Shown here in pieces: positions 55,991-64,000 of a DNA stretch of 64,000 bases (its first letter is position 1; every line of letters starts with the position of its first letter). The notes below the pieces were generated by a model that was not told where the DNA came from, searched no databases, and was given only the letters and a program-made list of their open reading frames with translations. This DNA is from Halictus rubicundus. Lineage: Eukaryota > Arthropoda > Insecta > Hymenoptera > Halictidae. A program made the translations under genes and the position numbers. The DNA is taken from contig NC_135165.1 of the NCBI RefSeq assembly GCF_050948215.1, forward strand, positions 1,290,501 to 1,354,500, written 5' to 3'.

Positions 55991-57792
55991 GAGACATATT
56001 GAATTTATATGAATGAGTATCGATTCGTTACGATTATAATTCACGAAAGACACGAAAACACATCCACAAATTCCGTGAGAAACAGACAGGAAGAACGTTG
56101 TCCTTTTTTCGGATCGTCGTCCTGACGGACGTAAAGATGATGCTACCGAATGATTTTGTAACTTAAGGAAATATAGATCAGTTGCTCTTAAATCTGACTG
56201 GAGACGTGACTCTTCTTTCACCCGCTGAATCGACGACGACGCGCACCGATCGATCGATCGATCGCCGATCGGTCGAGTCGAGGATCGTATCCCGGTCACC
56301 GAATCGACGCCGCTGTTCAATAGGGATCGGTCCTCTCATCAATTTCTTTTTTTCCCGCATTTTTCTTTTTTTTTTTTCTTCTCTCTCGCCGAGTCGGTCC
56401 GCGCGCTTCTTTGTTTCCGCGTCGTTCGCGCTCGCGCACGCGCACGATATCGTCATATGTGAATTGACAATGTGATACGCGTATAATTATATCGATAGAC
56501 CCGGCGAACCTGTCGGAAGAAGCTATTTGGAATCAATTCTCTCGGCGGACGCCGGCGGCCGGTCGGTTCTTCGCGCCGCGGCAGACCGATCCATCGATCT
56601 TCGATCGCCGATCGACGGAACGAGACACGGGGATCCGAGCGAGACCACTCGGAAAGACCTCTGCTACTCTGATTCGGCATTCTTCGAACATATCATCGAA
56701 CAACCCCTTTCCTCAAGGTACAGTTAAACATATTACGTAACATTGAAACACACGGAGGCTATTGTTCTCCGAGCAAATTTGTTCACCGAGAAAAGCAGCG
56801 TATGGAATTGGTACTCTTTACTCGCTTTCCGACCCGGTAACAGCTAAACTATTCATTTCCTCGCCAAAAAACTTTCATTTTCAACTCCGGAGAGAATGAA
56901 CATCGGAGAAATCGGTGGAGCGTAAATGTCGGTTGCTTAACTTTCTGAACGATGCAAGCGGACACGAGTAAAATTGCATCGCCGACGCGTGCATCGATCT
57001 ATGCTGGTCTTCCGTGCGCTCTCGATCTCCACGAGTCGAGAACAATGCCATAGACGGGGTCGAGCTCGAATGAGAATCGGCCGGCGGCGTCACCCGCTTA
57101 ATTAGACTTCGGACGGAAACGAATTGCGAATATCGGTGCGTTTTAGCGCCGCTGGCGGGAGTCGGGTGAGATAGAAGGATCGACGATCCAAGGGACGATC
57201 GATCGACGATCGCGCTTGCACGAGGCAACGGCGAAACATCGACCGAGATAACGACGGAACTGGAAAACGATGGGAGAAAAAACGGGGGAAGAAGAATGAA
57301 AGAAGAACAATTGTCCGACCGGAAGGGCGGGCCCGCGCGCGCGCATCCCTCCGGTGGGCGGAGCGAGATTGGAGCGCGGCAGTTGGTGCAGAACGATTCG
57401 GAAATTCCTCGCAAATTGTTGATCGAACCGAGGCGGAGCGAGATTAGGCTAACAACGTGGGAGACCCGCGAACCGAGAGTAAAGTCTGATGAATAGGATG
57501 TTACGGAGGACGAAGAGGGAACGAGACGAAGGGGGTGGTAGGGGGTGGAGCTGGGAGAGCGCGGAGATAACGTTCGGATAGGCGGAGGGGTGAAACGAGA
57601 TAAAATAAAACGCGGATTATAATAGAGTAATGTATTTTATGAAGGGTTTTAATACGGTATTGATAGCGATATTTAACTGTAACTGATAAATAAAGGCGCT
57701 ATTTAAATGTGAGAGATAAACGAGAGAGAAAGAGAATGAGAGAGTGAAAGAGCGAGAGAAAGAGCGTGAGCAAGAGAGAGAGAGAGAGAGTG

Positions 57793-57827
<35 letters not shown>

Positions 57828-60187
57828 TGAGACGGTGTGGAGGAACGATCAGATCACCGAATACTGTCATAACGGTAATGGTAAACTAATTACGTTACTA
57901 TAAGGATAAAAAAAATGGTTTACGCTAGGCGATAGACGTGCGACCGACGTCGAGACAGGAAAGCGAATGGACGGACGGGAATAGGAGTTTATTAAAAAAA
58001 AAAAAAGACGATGTAGAGAACCGGTGTAAAAAGAGACTAAGTGAAATGGCGAAGCAGGGAAACGTTCAAGGGGAGGGGCGAAGACGAACGTGGGCGTGGT
58101 TTCTTTCGGTTTTCGGGGCTGGACAACGGGAGTGGGCGGGGTGGTACGGTCCATCGATCCAACCACGGAAAACCGGCGAGACCGCGTCTACGTTTTCGAG
58201 TTCGCGTGCATCCGACAATTTTTCTGTGAAAACTTGTCGATCGATCGATCGATCGGAAAACGTATGATCCTGAAACCAGTGAGCAGGGGGGTGGGGGGAG
58301 GGGATTCTCGGCCGAGTGTCTGATGCTTCCATTGATCGGGGAAACGATTCCACGGATGCCCGTCGAATTGATCGATGTAATCTTTCTATGTGTATAAGTA
58401 AACGTATCGATCGGACGTGTCCGGCAAACGAAGGACTGCACAAATCTCTAAGTGATAATAAACGCGACGTGTGTTGCACGCGCGCACGCAATATCGGCCA
58501 TGGACCGTTCAGGGGAGACCGTTCAGAGAGAAACGAGAGAGAGGATCGTGATACGGTACGGATTATCGTGGAACAGGACGTTACGATTAAAGAGGAGGGG
58601 TGTAGGGGGCTATTTGTTACGTAAACGGACAAAGTTTAGGGTGGCGAGGAGGAGGAGCGGAGAAGGGGGGAGAAGAATCGTGGGCGTACAAAGTAAGACT
58701 GACCGCGGAGGGAAGGTTAGGATCGAATCGGGTCGTCGGCAATTCGCCGTTTCGGTCCCTTTGGAAGGACAACTTCCCGACTGGGAGGTCTGCGGGTAGC
58801 AACCAGTAGATTTGCATAATCGCTGGGGTCGTAGTACACGGATCAGGTTAACGTCGTCGGTCTCGGTGACTCCTCGGAGTCACGAGGGCCCTTTAGTGGA
58901 ACCCTTTTGATCGATCCCTTTCTTTTGAAGGGACGCTTTCTTTTGCTATCGGAACATTGCTCCACGTCCGACTACACTCGGACCGTACTACTACGCCGTT
59001 TCCTCCGTAACGTAGCGAGAGGAGGCGTTCCCAGGAGCAGTGGCCGGTTGACTCCGCCCAGATGGGCGGTCGGTCGCGCCGGGAGAAGTATCGGGACGCG
59101 ATCGAACGGCTCGCGATGCAGTCATCGATGAATTTTTGGGACAGGAGTTCTTCGGAGGGGGCCAGACGCGTTCAACCGTGGCCCCGTGACCCCGCGAGCT
59201 CCGATTCGAGGCGAATGTTCCAGCGAAGGTCGTTGACCGAGACACGCCTCCGGGGGCTGTTCGGTTGATCGTTTCTGGCCTCGTCCGACCACGCGCGGAC
59301 TCGTACCACTGTCGACCGTGCACAGGCCTAAGGTTCGCGCATCGACCGAGCATTCGAAGCGACCGAGCTACTTCCTGCTCCGGTTCGTTTCCGGTTGGCC
59401 AGTGACCGCCGGGACACGGAGCTCTCGAGGGGTGAGAAAACACGGGGTGCGAACGCCGGAAGGGTTTCTTTTCGAGGGGACGTTTCTTTTTATCCGATGT
59501 TCGACATTCGGCGCGGGAACTTCGATCGCCGCGAAACGGATACCCGTGCGATCGCCGTTATCGTCGATCGGATCGACGCTTCGACGGGTCCGTCGATCGG
59601 GCGAACGATCGAAATGGTCGCGACACAGTAGATTACTTAACCTCTTAAAGAGTAGAACACGAATTGTCTAGCGCTCTCTCGAACGGACTTCGAACCGACA
59701 TTTCTTTCTCTAGCGTTTCGCGGGTATACTTTGTTCGAGTGGCCGCCGCCCCGGTCCCTCCTCCGAAGGGCAAGGGGAAGGGCGGTGCCTGGGATTTTAT
59801 CGTTTTGACTTGGTTAAGGTGGGCAAAAAACAACCGCTGGTGAAAAACTCTTAATCTATGTATGTGTATCTGTATTTAATTATCGTCATTTAAACGCATA
59901 TTTACCGTGTATAATTATCGCATGAATTACGGATTACTTACTCGTATTGTTTAACGCAGGCTACAGTATACGGGGGGGGGGAGAGATATCCATTCAAGTA
60001 TTACGTGGAGGTTAGATATATCTATGCTATACATTATTATATTGCATTATATATTATTGTATTATTATATTACATTGCATTTATATTACATTACATTATA
60101 TTGTATTGCATTATAATTACATTTATCGGTACATGTGTATGTATAATTCTCACGTGAAACGGTTTTTCGAGCATCTCGCGTCACGAT

Positions 60188-60210
60188 ACGACGCGACGCG
60201 ACGCGACGCG
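60188..60210. repeat. Pentanucleotide repeat (CGACG)n
   Basis: Four to five GACGC units next to AT-rich sequence containing ATTACATT-type repeats (60,040-60,125). Simple-sequence expansion only. Confidence 0.7.
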
Positions 60211-60353
60211 GCTACACACATAAAATATACTCTGGGCGTGCTTTTTAAGAGGTTAATCGGCACTTTACCGATTTCAAATATGTAGTTCTGAGCAAGAAGC
60301 TTCCTCTACATACGCACACGTACACACGACCATACCTACTTACATGCATACAC

Positions 60354-60397
<44 letters not shown>

Positions 60398-61764
60398 AGA
60401 GAGAGAAAGATCAGACACACACATATATACGGCACGTACATTTCCACGTCTTCTAGTCTCGAGTTGAACCTCGAATTGCTCTAAATCGGCGTTCGATTTA
60501 CCATTGGAACAATACACGACGCAAAGGGACCCAGGAAATTTTAAATCGGGATCATCGGGATAATATCGTCCTATATTTTGCTTAAACTTCGCGCGACCGG
60601 CTGTTTGAGAAAAAAGAAAAAATATTTTCGAACGTCACGCGCGCCGTTTCGCCGAAGAACGAGACAGTTTGCCAACGGTTTCGGCTCGCACGGTTTGTAA
60701 AATGGCGCGAAATGGACCAAAAACGCAACGATGGGGAGGACCATCGCGGAAATTCGAGGTCGGCTCGAGAAACCAGCCGGACGGATCGTCACGATAAACG
60801 ATGAAACACACATACACGTACACACAGAGAGACACAGGATTCCCTCGTTGTTGATCACAGATATTACGTGTGTTCGCGAGAGGGGACGGGTGGTATGTAG
60901 CAATTCTTTTCTCGTGGAAACAACGATGGGGTGTTGACACGGTCCTTGTTCATTCCGTCGAGGCATTCCTCGTCGCTACCTCAACCTCTCCTGTCGTGGA
61001 GACGATCCGTTTCACGATCCTGGGGCAACGAATCAGGAATGCATCGAGAATCTACACGAATAGTTATCTTTCCTGTACTTTTTCTACGCCGTATACACGA
61101 AAAGAAGAGTGCACACACGCCCACGCATACGCGGACAAACCCGAACACAAAATTCCAAATCGCGCGCGCGCCTAACCTCCGGGAAAAAGAAAGAAAGAGA
61201 GCGAGAGAGAGAGAGAGAGTGAGAGAGAGAGAGAGTAAATGGAGAAGCATGTGACACACCGAACAAAAGAGTCATTGTCGACGAATAGAGTCACGGTTAC
61301 ACACGTATAGGGTACATGCATACACGGCATACATACACACGAACATACGATACGTACATAGACGACACACGCATGCACACAAGGGGAGAGACCATTCACG
61401 CACACAGAGGCACACGCATAACGATAATTTAACGACAACAAGAACAACAAGAACAACAAAGAGAACATCAAAACAAGAACAACATTTTGGACAACACGTG
61501 CGCGCCATCACAATTGTTGATATAAATTGCGATCCATGATTATTACTATTTACGATATAATTATTATCTTGCATTGTCTAGTCATACGTTATTATTGTAT
61601 AACTAACGATATTAATTATTAATTAACCTGTACTACCTAGTCGCATTATGTGTTGCATAAAAGAAAAAAAAAATAACTATGAAAATTCCGAAGTCGAAAA
61701 ACGGAAGAAAGAGAGTGAGAGAGAGAGAGAGAATGGAAGAATGAGAGCAACCAGAGACGGAGAG

Positions 61765-61801
<37 letters not shown>

Positions 61802-62143
61802 GATGAGAGCTAGCGGGAGAGAAAGTGTGTATGCCAGCGAGAAACGCGAATCGGTGATGATGATGATCATGATGATTATAACGAAATTTTTTCGGTGATT
61901 AAATTGCGAAGAACGACGATACGACGATTGTTTGTCGTGATGATTGTGGCAATGATTACGGTCGCGATTACAACCGGATGAGGCAACAACGGTAGGCACA
62001 ATATGTTCCCAAAAAGAAGAAAAGAAGCGATTTAGAATATAGCGAGAGAACGAGAGAGAACGAACGAGTGGGAGAGAAAGGGAAAACGAGAGAAAGAGGG
62101 CGAGAGAGAGAGAGAGCAAGAGAGTGAAAGGGAGAGAGAGAAC

Positions 62144-62174
<31 letters not shown>

Positions 62175-63396
62175 TGAGATGAAAGGCGCTTCGACGCGGC
62201 CGTGGCACGCTCGTCGATCGAGATCGATTATTGTCGACTGTGGTAAAGTTGTTTTTTGATTTCGGGGTTCGAAGGGGCTTGTGTGTAACGAAACGGGGTG
62301 AACCAACGGTGCTTCGATACTATTTTTGGCCATGATTCGTCGATAGTCGTAGGAAGAAATGGTAGGCTGTTGATGGAGACGACGATTTTCAGAGAGATGA
62401 TTCTAAAAGTTATTGTAATTAAACGCTTCGCGGATCCGGGGACGCGCGACGCGTGCAATCAAATCGGTATCGCCTCGAAGAGAGGATCCCTCCGGATCGA
62501 CGAGAACGCGAGCCGGCTCTGGATCCTCGCGATTGATCCTGGTGTCCACGGATCCGCGAATCGTTAAGTCATATCCGCCCACAAACACGTCGAGCTAACG
62601 AGTAAGTAGTAACTATCGGATGTACGTTTGAGGAATCGAAGAAATATTTGTAGCTTAGCCCTTCGAGAGCCAAGGGCGATGATGGGCTCGGCCGTCCCGA
62701 GGAGTTAGGCTACTTTCGTTCGAAACGTATCGTTTCTTCGATCGACGAATCAGGCGGCGGAGACTCGATCAGCTCGAGCGATCACGACTGCAGGGGCAGC
62801 CTGTTTAGTTAAGGACAAGAAAGTGAAGATGATGACGATGATATGAAAATGACGATGATGAGAGAGAGAAAAAAAAAGAGAACAACAAGCTGTTCCGCCC
62901 ATGCACGTGCGCGTCGCGTGTATCACATGTCGCCTCATGACGCGCACGTGCGTACCGGTGTAACAGTCAGAAAAAAAAAACGAGTATTAAATATATGCGG
63001 GGGCCGTGGAGAGGAGGGAACCTTCCTTTACTCAAGAGAAAATCTGGACGGATCGTTCGCTCGATTCGTCCGATTGTTTCCCTATATTGTCAGGCAAATG
63101 AACGACGAACAACAAAAACGAACAAAAAGAAAAAGAAAAGAAAACATGAACAGAGGAAATGCATTGAATCCGTGTAACACTTGATATTTCTCCGTTTTGA
63201 AACGCATTCCCAGCAAACTGAACAAAAACGAAACAAGACAAAAAAAAGAGTCTCGAAGTATCTTACCGTGCGTTGTCTCTCCTTCCTATGAAATTGTACC
63301 CTCCCCCCTCCCTCCCTCCCTCCCTCCCACCCGAGGAGAGCTCGCGGGCCCTATATTGCAATATTTGTACTTTTCCATGTTGAAACCTCGATATAC

Positions 63397-63402
63397 AATA
63401 AA
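63397..63402 (+). terminator. Candidate distal poly(A) signal AATAAA
   Basis: This AATAAA is the last good one before the + strand composition returns to mixed, CT-containing sequence at about 63,420. It follows a CCTC-rich tract (63,300-63,335) and lies in an AT-rich context. Cleavage would be expected 10-30 nt downstream. It is chosen because it coincides with the end of the purine-rich zone; no transcript evidence was available. Confidence 0.35.
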
Positions 63403-63420
63403 TTATATTAACAAACTTTG

Positions 63421-64000
63421 ATCCTCCATTCTTTCAGCCAGTCGACCGATCCATCTCTCACCTTGGGATCTTTTTTTTTTCCGACCATTATCTGTTTCCG
63501 TTGACAATAGTAAGCAAGACTTGAAAGTAGGTACACCGGAAAAACTGTTTACAGGATTAAGGAAAAAAACGCCGGGTTAACGTCGTTATGAACACATTTA
63601 TTCGTGAGCCGTAGTACAATGGTGAGACTCGGTCATTTGTTTTTGTCCTTCTGAGTATAATTTAGTTCGAATGAATAACGCGAAACATTTTTATAAAGGA
63701 AACATTTTGACGGCAGCTGAGGACGACGCAAGTCTTCGTAGCAACATGAGGCTCTTGAATAGGTAAGTGTAACTTTCGCATTCGTCGTTTTGTACAAATG
63801 TACACGTAACAGAGAAAAGCGTAATATTCAACAGCAATTGTCCATCTACTTTTTATGAGCCACTGGTTTTTTCGGGGCGAATTCCAGGCCCCTTATATAA
63901 TTCTTTTTAATTTGATATTTTTCTGTAACAAACAGCGATATTCGTTAGACGAGAGCCGTACGAGTATTCATTTTATAAAAGTAAAATACGTTTTCTGCTT
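63421..64000. other. Downstream segment, nothing firm
   Basis: No recognised domain. ATGAGGCTCTTGAATAG at 63,746-63,762 is followed by a good donor GTAAGTG and could be the start of a neighbouring gene's first exon, but the open stretch is too short to judge. Confidence 0.2.

Larger units (their letters stand above)
43039..63420 (+). other. Presumed very long elav 3' untranslated region (about 20 kb)
   Basis: No supported gene lies here. The + strand is markedly purine- and A-rich, with (GA)n tracts near 44,350, 51,185, 52,560, 55,940, 57,780, 60,358, 61,200 and 61,770 and CAA/AAC-rich stretches near 52,150 and 61,430. Introns before 42 kb carry mainly (CT)n. ELAV-family mRNAs in other insects have very long neuronal 3'UTRs. 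Possible poly(A) signals AATAAA occur at 46,032, 48,241, 52,313, 57,689 and 63,397. Continuity of one transcript is inferred; part of the region could be intergenic or belong to separate non-coding transcripts. Confidence 0.4.

Noticed and set aside
57487..57525. CTGATGA followed by GGACGAAGA, partly resembling a hammerhead core
   Set aside because: GAAA is replaced by GAAG and no stem I or stem III partners or cleavage triplet fit.
63746..63762. Short ATG-containing stretch with a good donor at the window end
   Set aside because: Only five codons plus two bases before GTAAGTG; insufficient to call a gene, noted only within the downstream segment.

Overview
This window is animal nuclear DNA, almost certainly insect and most likely hymenopteran. 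It has small exons in large introns, GT-AG splice sites, dense (GA)n/(CT)n microsatellites and short non-autonomous DNA transposons. The only protein-coding gene I can support is one ELAV/Hu-family neuronal RNA-binding protein gene on the + strand. Bees are, from memory, reported to carry a single, heavily alternatively spliced ELAV/Hu gene called elavl2; the protein here fits that type. The species cannot be fixed from the sequence, although GC content is higher than I would expect for Apis mellifera.

Layout. 1-14,360: non-coding DNA with microsatellites, degenerate tandem repeats (10.8-12.1 kb) and a TTAA-type miniature element. 14,365-15,602: candidate promoter and untranslated first exon. 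15,603-22,873: presumed 5'UTR intron. 22,874-42,351: coding exons at 22,914-23,109, 26,431-26,534, 28,670-28,823, 33,519-33,750 (or 33,777) and 42,027-42,351, plus two phase-preserving microexons at 30,775-30,813 (39 nt) and 36,880-36,921 (42 nt). All junction phases agree. The shortest assembly is 336 residues with three RRMs; including every optional segment gives 372. 43,039-about 63,420: purine-rich sequence interpreted as a 3'UTR of about 20 kb, ending near AATAAA at 63,397. 63,420-64,000: little recognisable.

Two observations stand out. (1) Intron 1 carries two direct copies of a complete hammerhead self-cleaving ribozyme motif (24,376-24,449 and 25,032-25,103). Both have type III topology, the full core, three stems, and loops I and II complementary over about 11 nt. 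Cleavage at both would release a 655-nt RNA. (2) The annotated stop (TAG, 42,349-42,351) is followed in the same frame by 228 sense codons ending in TGA at 43,036-43,038, with strong coding-type third-position bias. It encodes a Q/H-rich, then basic, then Ala-Asn-repeat tail. Stop-codon readthrough, A-to-I editing of UAG to UGG, or splicing around the stop could express it.

Supporting points are a switch from pyrimidine-rich introns to purine-rich sequence after the coding end, U-rich AU5-type tracts and an AU-rich element in the 3' region that could serve ELAV autoregulation, a hAT-type miniature element with a perfect 8-bp target duplication, and several TTAA miniature elements.
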